A program made the translations under genes and the position numbers. Below the pieces are notes generated by a model, which saw only the letters and a program-made list of their open reading frames with translations, had not been told where the DNA came from and did no database searches. From Modicisalibacter radicis (lineage in GTDB: Bacteria > Pseudomonadota > Gammaproteobacteria > Pseudomonadales > Halomonadaceae), in contig NZ_CAAHFN010000063.1 in the NCBI RefSeq assembly GCF_900961225.1, positions 1 to 46,546 of the forward strand: 46,546 bases of DNA. The letters run 5' to 3'. Below, piece after piece: positions 26,901 through 34,343 of the stretch. Within the stretch, counting starts at the first letter, position 1, and every line of letters begins with the position of its first letter.

Positions 26901-27714
26901 TAAATTTTGTAGGCTTCTTCAGTTCTTCTGCCTTAACATGGGGGTAGTCACGCAAGATGCGAACAAATTCAGGCATGTATGTGGCTTGTACATAGATATT
27001 AATCTGATTTTTTGAATAATGCTTATGGATCTCTACAGTGTCCTGACAATATTTCCTTAAATACCTCGTGATGTTGGAAAGGTCATCAGGAAATGCCCTT
27101 AATGAAATTACATGTGCAGGCTCTAGTATTGGTCCCGAGCCAGCAGGGTATTGAGGAATGAAAGGTTCGATATGTTTGTCGAACGTGCTTTGCGCTCGTT
27201 GGTTCGAGATGGCCAATAAAAGAGGGGTAAAAACTCTCGCTAAAATCAGCCCGTTTTCTAAAGAGAGCGAACCAGCAGCCACAGAAGAGGCGACCATACC
27301 AAAACTTTCACCTGTGAAGGCTGCAAATTGGAGATTATCTTGTTTGATGGCACGTTCACGTAGATTGCTAAAAATAGCAAGGTTTTGGATTAAAAAAGAT
27401 ACCCCAATAAAACCTTGCCGTTCCACTGGATCCTTGGGCATGTTAGGTTCGGTTAACGCTAACCCGGCTGGGCCGCCCGGAATTTCTAGAATTTTTGCTG
27501 CTTCATGATATAGCTTAGAAACTGAGGGTTCCGCCGACCTGATCGATTCCATACCTATATTTCGGTACGCGGATCTACTCCCCAAGCCAGGGAAGAATGC
27601 GACCACCCTGAAATAATCTTCTGATACGGCTGGCCAGCCTTCGAGTAACTCTGATGAATTTGATGTCCGGTTGAAACTGAAAGATTCGTTGATAAATGCT
27701 GTCCTGCTGTTCAA
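23953..27714 (-). CDS. acyltransferase / degenerate acyltransferase / APH-like kinase fusion protein
   Basis: 1253 residues from a TTG with GGGAGGG eight bases upstream. Residues ~35-385 are a malonyl/acyl-CoA:ACP acyltransferase domain: FPGLG (41-45), nucleophile Ser137 in GESFG, His274 in FMAHSRRM, and IPLISNNGKG. Residues ~580-730 look like a second AT: an EGSDAFGWLLALVSGEAV stretch aligns with the nucleophile elbow but has Ala620 in place of Ser, and YPLLSTQG fits the C-terminal AT strand; the small subdomain is missing. Residues ~795-1240 are a phosphotransferase-like kinase: GEGGSES loop, Lys823, VIGDTNTEN (Asp1017, Asn1022), FLDPRA (Asp1065) and DPMYDNKPWHNSIGHYD, as in DPRG-type APH kinases. 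There is no ketosynthase, ACP or NRPS nearby. The function is unknown; acyl transfer plus phosphorylation of a small molecule is inferred. Confidence 0.75.
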   Translation of the reverse strand: MNSRTAFINESFSFNRTSNSSELLEGWPAVSEDYFRVVAFFPGLGSRSAYRNIGMESIRSAEPSVSKLYHEAAKILEIPGGPAGLALTEPNMPKDPVERQGFIGVSFLIQNLAIFSNLRERAIKQDNLQFAAFTGESFGMVASSVAAGSLSLENGLILARVFTPLLLAISNQRAQSTFDKHIEPFIPQYPAGSGPILEPAHVISLRAFPDDLSNITRYLRKYCQDTVEIHKHYSKNQINIYVQATYMPEFVRILRDYPHVKAEELKKPTKFMAHSRRMIGARIALDRFIDAQRITFHDPHIPLISNNGKGLLTKGDQVRHAILSMTNEVMNSQRTAEIVDEINPDLVAEIGHGGKSIKLLRDNAVRTGATIVANSDDASTLLYIASLGQKIKSTIRETASREDGRLLANDFTLLRDSINFSVKEPVVDDYLKRVAYSLAFDATSKQKFETTSAALRNFRKTLQYTLAHRRHIQPGELVLNARLRKRILGEPKSVGQAFIELRTISKKGKIQYREAIPDKDTEALVIHFERSHRSYINKKTETFNNFLDEEPIAQRIQDTIVEQTRLVDNHLYRDRGLEKTKARLDAIDLLVQQLTMLELLKLHRPELFKQSHVFFEGSDAFGWLLALVSGEAVGPGHVVEIAAQIATGRASPTRMEMLIADLCTRIRDATYPLLSTQGSPLISRRDIESETKTLFSQPSAWVGPRLIRINASCTIVALGDYRLIKNLDTSPHYNNILCIRSPEELLRKGLNPGLDEAESRALLAMSWERNAITTYAQKRNFLHSTISSYLHPDDTLVGFGEGGSESLTIFFRREGDSKLLVRKVLSEALTTAKWNPQGKGPMLPPFIKAKKQAEYLAALPENLRNHFPHVNKITERCIPLPGKKNSHGWQELIYEMTFIPGIEVGKYIHDHVPPVEIIARLYEQVITFIHHKVHTQRRSPAPGNTLEEQYFRKIENRLDLCRQIAPRTFDKNLIDSDEIIINRHRYRNHKNLLKKFRSDLCHTEILEPKIHSLVIGDTNTENIKIGNLAPLLTAQRLIESGENREKIEQALASITSETLALGFLDPRAIGYHSAGANTRDDPMYDNKPWHNSIGHYDEIHNNLFVLDLSSEIDGTQDISIKFHAGNPYQRAYKVRDITEHGGAISPENPIGLEDYFANVMSEVYQLGDPASEHHRDDPQWITRFVFTMGTHFTAMPPFHFQSEVEGTVIDTPEVQRRPVAIYCEGIKWLNWALEMLEGKRSDFLGIEVPARDR

Positions 27715-27734
27715 CTGAATACCCTCCCGGCGCC

Positions 27735-27766
27735 AGCCGCTTTATTTTATAAAATTAAAAGCGGCT
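27735..27766 (-). promoter_or_regulatory. leader hairpin just upstream of the AT-kinase start
   Basis: AGCCGCTTT and AAAGCGGCT arms enclose ATTTTATAAAAT, itself a palindrome. On the transcribed strand it ends about 4 bases before GGCGCCGGGAGGG, the ribosome-binding region. It could be a leader structure affecting translation, or a terminator left at the cassette edge (a T-rich run follows it on the plus strand). Confidence 0.5.
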
Positions 27767-27820
27767 CTATGGTTCCTTTTTTAGCTTGTTCATGAAAAAT
27801 TGCTGTCAGTTCGGTAGTGC

Positions 27821-27847
27821 TATATATAATATTGGTAGGATTGTCTT
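27821..27847 (-). promoter_or_regulatory. possible promoter of the AT-kinase operon
   Basis: On the minus strand AAGACA is followed by an AT-rich stretch with TATTATATATAG, giving plausible -35 and -10 elements about 15-17 bases apart, roughly 110 bp upstream of the TTG. Weak match; offered as a candidate only. Confidence 0.3.
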
Positions 27848-27874
27848 GATCTATGTTGCTTATAATGCAGTTAA

Positions 27875-29044
27875 CTATGCTACTCGGCGGCTGGCCGCGC
27901 TCGACGGCATGAGGACTAGCAGCGCAGCTGTTGCTAGCCCCGCCCCAACCCACAGGGGGGATGCGAACCCTAGGCCGGCCGCGATCGCGAGGCCGCCGAG
28001 CCATGTACCGAATGCATTGCCGATGTTGAGCGCGGCTATGTTCGCTCCGGATGCGACCGTCGGAGCGTCGCCTGCGAAATGCATGATCCGTAGTTGCAGA
28101 CCGGGCGCCGTAGCGAAGCCTACAGCCCCTAAAAGGAACATCGCTACGAGAGTGGCCATAGTGTTTGTGACCAAGAGCGCGAAGCCACTCAGCACAGCTA
28201 TGAGTACAACTAGAATCATCTGGAGGGAGCGATCCAAAGCCCGGTCTGCAAGGCGTCCGCCAAGGAGATTGCCGATAAATGTCCCGACGCCGAACAACAA
28301 CAGGAGCCCTGGAACCGCCGTTGCTTCAAAACCGCTGACTTCAGTAAGAGTAAATGCAATATAGGTATAGGCCCCAACAAGTCCCCCAAATGTTAAAATG
28401 CTAACCATTGCAGAGAGGAGCACCTGTGGACGGCGTAACACACCGATTTCAGAACGGAGGCTACCTGCTTCCGGTGCTGGCGATCTCTGTACCAAGAGCT
28501 GAATACCAAAGAAGGTAATCACACCGATGGCGGTGATAACCCAGAAAGTGGCGCGCCAACCGAGTTGCTGGCCGATGAAGGTGCCGAAAGGGATACCTAC
28601 AACATTGGCGACCGTGAGGCCTGCGAACATGAGCGAAATTGCTCCCGCCTTTCTATTCTCAGTCACCATGTTTGCTGCCACGACGGCTCCCACACCGAAG
28701 AAGGCGCCGTGGCATAGGGCGGCAACGATCCGGCCTGTCAGCATGACCGCATAAGTCGGTGCCATCGCAGAGATGAGATTCCCCACAATGAAGAGAACTA
28801 CGAGCCCGAGAAGGACTCGTTTACGTTCCACACGGGAGACCGCTGCCGTAAGGCCAATAGCACCTGCGGCTACGCTCAGCGCATAGCCTGAAACGAGATA
28901 CCCTGCGACGCTCTCGCTGACGGAGAAGTCCGCTGTGATCTCGGGTAGCAGACCGACTATCCCGAACTCCGTGAGCCCGATCCCGAACCCTCCCAAAGCC
29001 AAAGCGATCAGGCCCTTTGGCATAGCCTTCATCTGCTGGGTCAT
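27875..29044 (-). CDS. DHA1-type MFS efflux protein
   Basis: 389 residues from the ATG at 29044, which has AAGGAG upstream; the frame to 29077 lacks one. Twelve membrane segments. The first helix GLIALALGGFGIGLTEFGIVG, RVERKRVLLGLVVLF (motif A) and GRIVAALCHGAFFGVG with NVVGIPFGTFIGQQLGWRATF (motif C/antiporter) are typical of AraJ/YdhP-like exporters. Base composition is lower in GC than the core genes. It precedes the AT-kinase operon by 160 bp on the same strand and could export its product, though it may be older than the cassette. An inverted repeat lies in its promoter. Confidence 0.88.
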   Translation of the reverse strand: MTQQMKAMPKGLIALALGGFGIGLTEFGIVGLLPEITADFSVSESVAGYLVSGYALSVAAGAIGLTAAVSRVERKRVLLGLVVLFIVGNLISAMAPTYAVMLTGRIVAALCHGAFFGVGAVVAANMVTENRKAGAISLMFAGLTVANVVGIPFGTFIGQQLGWRATFWVITAIGVITFFGIQLLVQRSPAPEAGSLRSEIGVLRRPQVLLSAMVSILTFGGLVGAYTYIAFTLTEVSGFEATAVPGLLLLFGVGTFIGNLLGGRLADRALDRSLQMILVVLIAVLSGFALLVTNTMATLVAMFLLGAVGFATAPGLQLRIMHFAGDAPTVASGANIAALNIGNAFGTWLGGLAIAAGLGFASPLWVGAGLATAALLVLMPSSAASRRVA

Positions 29045-29081
29045 CGGATTCTCCTTCCATTCCATCGATGCCTTCAAAACT

Positions 29082-29105
29082 ACATATCGAAGTATTTAGA
29101 TATGT
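29082..29105. promoter_or_regulatory. inverted repeat upstream of the MFS gene
   Basis: ACATATC and GATATGT arms spaced by 10 AT-rich bases, 38-61 bp upstream of the MFS start. A candidate operator; the half-site does not match the palindrome upstream of arsR (CGACAT), so a different regulator may act here. Confidence 0.5.
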
Positions 29106-29142
29106 TTGCTGTTTTGTCAAATGAATTTCTATTCTTCATGCC

Positions 29143-29258
29143 AAGATGCTGCCGAACCCGGCATCGGGATAGTGGGGCCATCTTCTCGGCAGCTGGCGCC
29201 TGAGAACACGCATCATGCCCACCCGAGCGACTTCTTCGAACGCCATTGGCTGCGCTGA
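29143..29258 (+). pseudogene. possible 3' remnant of an unidentified gene
   Basis: An open frame of about 38 codons without a start ends ...AHPSDFFERHWLR then TGA at 29256-29258. The stop falls inside the hairpin at 29254-29284, as at a native gene end. No family recognised; low confidence. Confidence 0.25.
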
Positions 29259-29284
29259 ACGCCGCCCGGTCGGCGGCGTTCAGC
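29254..29284. terminator. 13-bp perfect-stem hairpin
   Basis: GCTGAACGCCGCC and GGCGGCGTTCAGC around CGGTC. It lies 19 bp past the stop of the minus-strand MFS gene at 29303. There is no T-run, but position and stem strength suggest termination. Confidence 0.6.
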
Positions 29285-29302
29285 GCCGGGGGTGTGGCGA
29301 GT

Positions 29303-30487
29303 TCACGAATCGGGGCAGGCCACAGCGCGCGCACGGGCCTGTGTCTTCAGCAGCCATGCCTGCAAGCCCATGCCTAATAGCGCCACGAGCCCGGCGGTGA
29401 TGGAGAGCGCGTCGACAGGCATCCGCAGTGCCAGGGCCAGGCCGCCGAGCGAGGCGCCCAGGGCGCTGCCGAGATAGAGCGCGGATTCGTTCAATGCCAC
29501 CGCGAGGTTGCCGTCGCCCTGGGCTTCTCGGGCTTTCATCAGCTCGTTGTTCTGGGGCACCTGCAGCGCCCAGCCCACGGCGCCCCAGAGCGCGATCGGG
29601 ATCAGTGCCAGCCAGGGGCCGGCGCTCAGCAGCAGCGGCAGGGTGATCAGCGCGATACCCAGCAGCAGCATGATGGCGAAGGTGAGTTTCGGCCCGGGGA
29701 AGCGGTCCACCAGGGCGCCGATCAAGAAGCTGCCGAGCACGCCACCCACGCCCCATACCCACAGATAGAGCGTCACCGGGCGTTCGCCGTGTGCGCCGAC
29801 CAGCGGTGCGATGAAGGTGTACATGCCCAGGCTGGCGATGGCGGCCAGCAGGGAGATGCCGAGCAGCCCGAGGACCCGGCGGTCGACCAGGATGGAGAGC
29901 TTGCGGCGCATCGGCACCACCTGGGCGGCGGGCATGGGAGGCAGGCGGACGATCAGGCCGATCAGCGCCACCAGCCCGATCAGCGCGATCAGCCACAGGG
30001 CGGCCTGCCAGCCCCAGCGCTCTGCCAGCAGCAGACCGAGCGGCACGCCGAGCACGGTGCCGCTCGCCATGCCGCCCATGATGATCGAGATCGTCTTGCC
30101 GCGCGCACTCGCCGGTGCCACGCCGACGGCCGCCGCGATGCCGATGGCGAGATAGGTGCCCGCCGCCATGCCGGCCAGCACGCGCCAGGCCATCAGGGCG
30201 GCGACGCTGGTCGTCAGCGCGCTGGCGGCGTTGGCGATGACGAACAGCCCCAGCATCACAAACAGCCCGCCGCGCTGGCGATGCGCGGGCAGCAGGGCGA
30301 CACACAACGGCGAACCCAGCCCGTAGGCGAGCGTGAAGGCGGTGACCAGCTGGGCCGCCACGGAAATGGAGACCGCGAATTCGGCCTGGATCAGCGGGAT
30401 CAGCCCGGCGGTAACGTAAGAGGCCATGCCCAGCGCGAAGGCGCCGATGGCCACCAGGTAGGTCGTGCTCTGTGAGCCGCGTGCCAT
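29303..30487 (-). CDS. MFS efflux transporter, divergent to an XRE regulator
   Basis: 394 residues, 12 hydrophobic segments. The start of the first helix (YLVAIGAFALGMASYVTAGL), GSPLCVALLPAHRQR (motif A position) and RVLAGMAAGTYLAIGIAAAVG are DHA1-like. It has high GC like the chromosome core. GGAGAG lies just upstream of the ATG. Divergent from an XRE/MmyB-type regulator 110 bp away, the usual layout for a drug-efflux pump with its local repressor. Confidence 0.87.
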   Translation of the reverse strand: MARGSQSTTYLVAIGAFALGMASYVTAGLIPLIQAEFAVSISVAAQLVTAFTLAYGLGSPLCVALLPAHRQRGGLFVMLGLFVIANAASALTTSVAALMAWRVLAGMAAGTYLAIGIAAAVGVAPASARGKTISIIMGGMASGTVLGVPLGLLLAERWGWQAALWLIALIGLVALIGLIVRLPPMPAAQVVPMRRKLSILVDRRVLGLLGISLLAAIASLGMYTFIAPLVGAHGERPVTLYLWVWGVGGVLGSFLIGALVDRFPGPKLTFAIMLLLGIALITLPLLLSAGPWLALIPIALWGAVGWALQVPQNNELMKAREAQGDGNLAVALNESALYLGSALGASLGGLALALRMPVDALSITAGLVALLGMGLQAWLLKTQARARAVACPDS

Positions 30488-30597
30488 CTGTACTCTCCTC
30501 GATGCATCGAATGGCGTTGTGGGGAAGCACGCGGAGTGTGTGGCGGGATTTAGAGGGTTACAATTTAAGCGTTTATGCTATTACTCGAGGCAACAGC

Positions 30598-31452
30598 ATG
30601 GCTCCGGAACGCACGCTTGTACGCACACGGTATGAACTCGCCGAATTTCTACGTACTCGCCGCGAGCGGATCTCGCCCGAGTCGGTGGGGCTGCCGGCGG
30701 GCACGCGGCGGCGCACGCCGGGGCTGCGGCGCGAGGAAGTCGCGACCCTCGCGGGTGTGGGGGTGACCTGGTACACCTGGCTGGAGCAGGGGCGCGAGAT
30801 CGGCGTCTCGTCGGCCTTTCTCGACAACCTGGCGCGGGCGCTGCAACTGGACGCGGCGGAACGGCGCCATCTGTTCCTGCTGACTCACCAGCGCCCGCCG
30901 GTCGAGCCGGGCAAGACCTGGTGCCAGGTGCCGCCTCTGGTGAAGCGCCTGATGGACGACCTGACGACACGCCCCAGCTATGTGCTGAACCTGCGCTGGG
31001 ACGTGCTGGCGTGGAACGACGCGGCGGCGCGGGTGTTCGGCTTCGACCGGCAGCCGGCCGAGTATCGCAATCTGCTGTGGATGCTGTTCACCGACCCCGA
31101 GCTGCGTCGGGTGATCGCCGACTGGCCGACCCAGGCGCCACGCATTCTCTCCAGCTTTCGGCGCGATTACGCGCGGGCGGACGACGACCCCGCCATCGGC
31201 AACCTGGTGAAGGAGCTTTCAGCTCACTCCCCCGAATTTTGCCAGTGGTGGCGTCGCCACGAGGTGGATGCCCCCTGCCATGGCGTGCGCGCGCTCGATC
31301 TCGATGGGCTGGGCGAGGTCGGCTTCGAGCACACCAGCCTGATCGTCGACGAAGGCCGGCATCTGTGCCTGGTGGTCTACGCCGTGCAGGAGACGGACCC
31401 CCAGGCCGACGCCTTCGCCCGCTGGATGAGATCAATCGCAGGCGGCTCCTGA
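30598..31452 (+). CDS. XRE family regulator with MmyB-like ligand domain
   Basis: 284 residues from the ATG at 30598, with GAGG upstream. Residues ~10-80 are the HTH: LAEFLRTRRERISPE, TPGLRREEVATLAGVGVTWY and LEQGREIGVS, the signature of the MmyB/YdfH group. The C-terminal PAS-like ligand domain has VLAWNDAAARVFGF, RNLLWMLFTDPELR and HTSLIVDEGRHLCLVVY. It probably represses the divergent MFS gene. Confidence 0.92.
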   Translation: MAPERTLVRTRYELAEFLRTRRERISPESVGLPAGTRRRTPGLRREEVATLAGVGVTWYTWLEQGREIGVSSAFLDNLARALQLDAAERRHLFLLTHQRPPVEPGKTWCQVPPLVKRLMDDLTTRPSYVLNLRWDVLAWNDAAARVFGFDRQPAEYRNLLWMLFTDPELRRVIADWPTQAPRILSSFRRDYARADDDPAIGNLVKELSAHSPEFCQWWRRHEVDAPCHGVRALDLDGLGEVGFEHTSLIVDEGRHLCLVVYAVQETDPQADAFARWMRSIAGGS

Positions 31453-31475
31453 AGCTGGGACGCTTCGGCAGGCGC

Positions 31476-32117
31476 TCAGGCTTCGGGCAACGGGATGAAC
31501 AGCCGCTCCCAGGGCCAGCGAATCTTGGCGAGTCCCGCATGCCGGTCGGCCCCAGTGTCGCGGTAGCCCAGGGCGAGAAGTGCGACGCTGCGCAGGCCCT
31601 GCGACTGGAGGTCGAGCAGGCGATCAAGCTCCGCCGGGTCGAAGCCCTCCATCGGCGAAGCATCCACGCGTTCCATGGCCGCCGCGGCCAGTGCCGTGCC
31701 CAGCGCCAGATAGGCCTGCCGGGCCGCCCACTGGAAGCGTTCATGGGGCGTGGCGAAACCATCGAGAGTGCCCTTGATGGTGTCGCCGTAGGCGTCCAGT
31801 TCCGACGGCTCGAGCCCTCGCGTTTCGGCCATCAATCGGGTCAGCTCGTCGACGTGACGAGCCTCGACGGGATTCCAGGCGGCGAAGACCAGCAGGTGCG
31901 ACGACTGGACGATCTGCGGCTGGCCGAAGGCAACCGGGCCGATACGTTCGCGCAGTGCCGCATCCTCGATCACCAGCACGGAATAGGGTTGAAGACCGTA
32001 GGAGGAGGGTGCCAGGCGGATTGCCTCCAGGATCCGTTCTACCTGAACCGGGGGAACCTTGTCTCCGGTCATGCGTTTGGTGGCATAGCGCCAGTTGAGA
32101 GCTTCGATGAGTGTCAT
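31476..32117 (-). CDS. NAD(P)H-dependent nitroreductase
   Basis: 213 residues. The reading frame stays open far upstream (to 33029) only because of high GC; the true start is the ATG at 32117, which overlaps the stop of the DMT gene (ATGA 32114-32117). Nitroreductase-fold signatures: ALNWRYATKRMTG, RLAPSSYGLQPYSVLVIED (FMN site), QAYLALGTALAAAAMERVDASPMEGFDP and LLALGYRD at the end. Such enzymes reduce nitro compounds or quinones with FMN. Translational coupling to the exporter and the divergent MarR suggests a response to an electrophilic compound. Confidence 0.9.
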   Translation of the reverse strand: MTLIEALNWRYATKRMTGDKVPPVQVERILEAIRLAPSSYGLQPYSVLVIEDAALRERIGPVAFGQPQIVQSSHLLVFAAWNPVEARHVDELTRLMAETRGLEPSELDAYGDTIKGTLDGFATPHERFQWAARQAYLALGTALAAAAMERVDASPMEGFDPAELDRLLDLQSQGLRSVALLALGYRDTGADRHAGLAKIRWPWERLFIPLPEA

Positions 32118-33091
32118 GACGACTCCTTGGGGGAAGGGGGCAGTGTGGCGGTCTTGGTACCGCTCGCCGGGGATGCTGCGCGGGTGCCGCGTTGGAACAG
32201 CAGCGTGCCGCCGGCTACCAGCAGTGCGGCCGGGCCCAGGTTGGGCGGCGGCGCCTCGCCGAGGGCGAAGACCGCGATCAGGGTGCCGACCACGGCGGCC
32301 ACCGAACCGATCTGACTCAGGTAAACGGGACCGGCGAGTCGCTGCAGCACGAAGAAGAAGAGGTAGAGCACTGCGAACACGGCGACTTCCACCAGCAGCA
32401 GCCGCACGACGGCACCGGTGGTGAGCAGTGCCGGGAACTGGCCGGGTTCGAGCGACAGCGCGAAGGGCAGCAGCGTCACGGAGCCGCCGAACATCATCAG
32501 GGCTGCCAGGAAGACCGGCGAGCTGCCCTCGGGCCAGCGCAGCGTGCGGTAGATGTTGCCGAACGCGAGCACCAGCGGCATGGCCAGCACCAGGATGGCC
32601 CAGCCTGGCGAACCGTCGATGCCGCCGGCCTTGGCGGTGGCTAGCACCAAGCCTCCAGAGAGCCCCAGCAGCACGCCGAGCAGGCGCGATGGCCTCAGGC
32701 GTTCCAGTCCCAGCAGGACGGCCAGCGCCCAGGTGAGCAGGACCGGAAACGCGAAGCTCAGCGAGATGAATCCCGCCCCGACATGGCGTACCGCGAGGAA
32801 GGCCATGGCATTGGGCAGGGCGAACAGGGCTCCGGCCACGATGGCGTATTTCAGCGTGCGGCGATCGAATGTCAGCGGTCGATGACGGGCCACGGCGATG
32901 CCCAGTAGCACGAGGCCGGCACCGGCCATGGCCGTCGTCAGAAAGGTCAGCCGCGGTGCCCCTACGCCATCGGCCAGTTTGGCCACTACCAGTGACAGCG
33001 CCAGGAAGGTGCCGACCAGCAGCAGGCATCCCAGGGCATGGAGTCCGGCTCGTTCCGGCCGCTTGCGCGTCTGTGTGGCGTTAGACATCAT
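32114..33091 (-). CDS. EamA/DMT family transporter
   Basis: 325 residues with about ten hydrophobic segments in two repeats, as in RhaT/EamA-type exporters; LTWALAVLLGLERLRPSRLLGVLLGLSGG and QIGSVAAVVGTLIAVFALGEAPP are the conserved ends of the two halves. GAGG lies upstream of the paired ATGs at 33086-33091. It is the first gene of an operon with the nitroreductase and is divergent from marR. Confidence 0.88.
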   Translation of the reverse strand: MMSNATQTRKRPERAGLHALGCLLLVGTFLALSLVVAKLADGVGAPRLTFLTTAMAGAGLVLLGIAVARHRPLTFDRRTLKYAIVAGALFALPNAMAFLAVRHVGAGFISLSFAFPVLLTWALAVLLGLERLRPSRLLGVLLGLSGGLVLATAKAGGIDGSPGWAILVLAMPLVLAFGNIYRTLRWPEGSSPVFLAALMMFGGSVTLLPFALSLEPGQFPALLTTGAVVRLLLVEVAVFAVLYLFFFVLQRLAGPVYLSQIGSVAAVVGTLIAVFALGEAPPPNLGPAALLVAGGTLLFQRGTRAASPASGTKTATLPPSPKESS

Positions 33092-33130
33092 TCAGCCTCG
33101 TAACTCGATGGGAAGTATCAATGTGTCGAG

Positions 33131-33148
33131 TATCTTAGTGTCAAGATA
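33131..33148. promoter_or_regulatory. MarR-type operator
   Basis: TATCTT and AAGATA arms separated by 6 bases, in the 75-bp region between the DMT gene and marR. Both promoters would be covered, giving coordinated repression. Confidence 0.7.
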
Positions 33149-33166
33149 AAAACCTGGCAAGGAAAG

Positions 33167-33661
33167 ATGGCAATGAACCGAGTGAAGCTGGCGGTTGGCC
33201 AATGGCGGCGCGAGTTGCCCGACCTCGACCTGCTGCCCATGGAAGTGGTCGGGTATCTGAAGACGAGTCAACTGGTCACCAAGAGTCGGCTGGATGCCTT
33301 CTTCAAGCAGCATGGTTTGCAGGCTGGGGAGTTCGACGTGCTGGCCACGCTGCGCCGTGCCGGCGCGCCCTGCGCGTTGACGCCGACCCAACTGTTCGAG
33401 GCGCTGATGCTCTCCTCGGGGGGAATGACCAATCGGCTGGATCGCCTGGAACGGGCCGAGCTGATTCGGCGCTCCCCCAATCCCGATGACCGCCGCGGCA
33501 CGCTGGTATCGCTCACCGAACTGGGGCGCGAGCTGATCGACCGGTTGATTCCCCTGCATGTGGAGAACGAAGCGCGCCTGCTCGAGCCACTGACCCGCAA
33601 GGAGCAGGAGACACTGAACCAACTGCTCGGCAAACTGCTGGATGGGCTGGAAGGAACCTAG
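33167..33661 (+). CDS. MarR family regulator
   Basis: 164 residues. Winged HTH: FDVLATLRRAG, LTPTQLFEALMLSSGGMTNRLDRLE and LIRRSPNPDDRRGTLVSLTELG (the wing with the DxR-R signature). AAGGAAAG lies just upstream of the ATG. The palindrome at 33131 and the divergent exporter/nitroreductase operon are the likely targets. The ligand is unknown. Confidence 0.92.
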   Translation: MAMNRVKLAVGQWRRELPDLDLLPMEVVGYLKTSQLVTKSRLDAFFKQHGLQAGEFDVLATLRRAGAPCALTPTQLFEALMLSSGGMTNRLDRLERAELIRRSPNPDDRRGTLVSLTELGRELIDRLIPLHVENEARLLEPLTRKEQETLNQLLGKLLDGLEGT

Positions 33662-33845
33662 CTCGACCACGGCGCAGGCTCGCGCGTGTACATGGCGCTG
33701 CGGGTCGTGGTCGAGGGTCGCCCTTGGCTCGTCGATGTCGGCTTCGGTGGCGGTGCCCCTGGCTCTGCTGGATACCCGGGAGCCGCAGTTGACCCCACGC
33801 GAGACGCCGAGCGATGAGGGCCTGCTGCTGCAAGCCCTCATCGAA
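33662..33845 (+). pseudogene. arylamine N-acetyltransferase fragment, frameshifted
   Basis: Directly after the marR stop, one frame reads MALRVVVEGRPWLVDVGFGG, the NAT motif around the catalytic Asp. Immediately after it the similarity moves to another frame (PLALLDTREPQLTPRETPSD). The N-terminal catalytic Cys region and the C-terminus are missing. It is a relic of a NAT gene, probably once part of the detoxification cluster. Confidence 0.7.
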
Positions 33846-33884
33846 CGAAAGGCGCCTGGCCAGGCGGTGTCCCCTGGACCCGAA

Positions 33885-34343
33885 TCATTCGGGCCGATAG
33901 CTCCCGGCATCGGCGGCGAAACCGATCGACAGGCGGTTCCAGACGTTGATGGTGCAGACCGCCAGGGTCAGGTCGGCAAGCCCCCGCTCGGAGAAGTGCT
34001 CGCGGGTCGCTTCGTACAGGGCATCGTCGATGCCGTTTCCGGAAATCAGGGTGGTGGCCTCGGCCCAGGCCAGGGCGGCACGCTCACGGGGGGTATAGAA
34101 TGGCGTTTCTCGCCAGGCGTTCAGGGCGTACAGTCGCTGTTCGGTTTCGCCGGCCTTGCGCGCCTCCTTGGTATGCATGTCGATGCAGTAGGCACAGCCG
34201 TTGATCTGCGAGACGCGGGTATACACCAGCGCCAGCAGGCCTTCGCCCAGTTCGCCTTCTTCCCCGGTGCGCGAGACGTGGCGCTGGAGTTTGAGCACGG
34301 CCTCGAGCCCGGCAGGACTGGCGGAGTAGTAGTTCATGCGCAT
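33885..34343 (-). CDS. AhpD-like carboxymuconolactone decarboxylase family protein
   Basis: 152 residues. The core QINGCAYCIDMHTKEARKAGE holds Cys50, Cys53 and His57, the CxxC...H redox/proton-relay site of AhpD-type alkylhydroperoxidases. An N-terminal MNYYSASPAG motif is typical of the group. AGGAG lies 8 bases before the ATG. Its start is only 17 bp from the divergent AraC start, and the two ribosome-binding sites share one small palindrome. Confidence 0.9.
   Translation of the reverse strand: MRMNYYSASPAGLEAVLKLQRHVSRTGEEGELGEGLLALVYTRVSQINGCAYCIDMHTKEARKAGETEQRLYALNAWRETPFYTPRERAALAWAEATTLISGNGIDDALYEATREHFSERGLADLTLAVCTINVWNRLSIGFAADAGSYRPE

Noticed and set aside
29280..30530. 416-codon minus-strand ORF over the MFS gene
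   Set aside because: Different frame from the clear MFS protein at 29303-30487; Arg/Pro/Gly-rich low-complexity translation.
30921..32315. 464-codon plus-strand ORF across the XRE gene and nitroreductase
   Set aside because: Runs in an alternative frame of one real gene and antisense to another; no domain seen.
31476..33029. 517-codon minus-strand ORF covering nitroreductase and DMT genes
   Set aside because: Only the last 213 codons are nitroreductase; the upstream part is out of frame with the DMT protein, and the ATG at 32117 with its ATGA overlap is the natural start.
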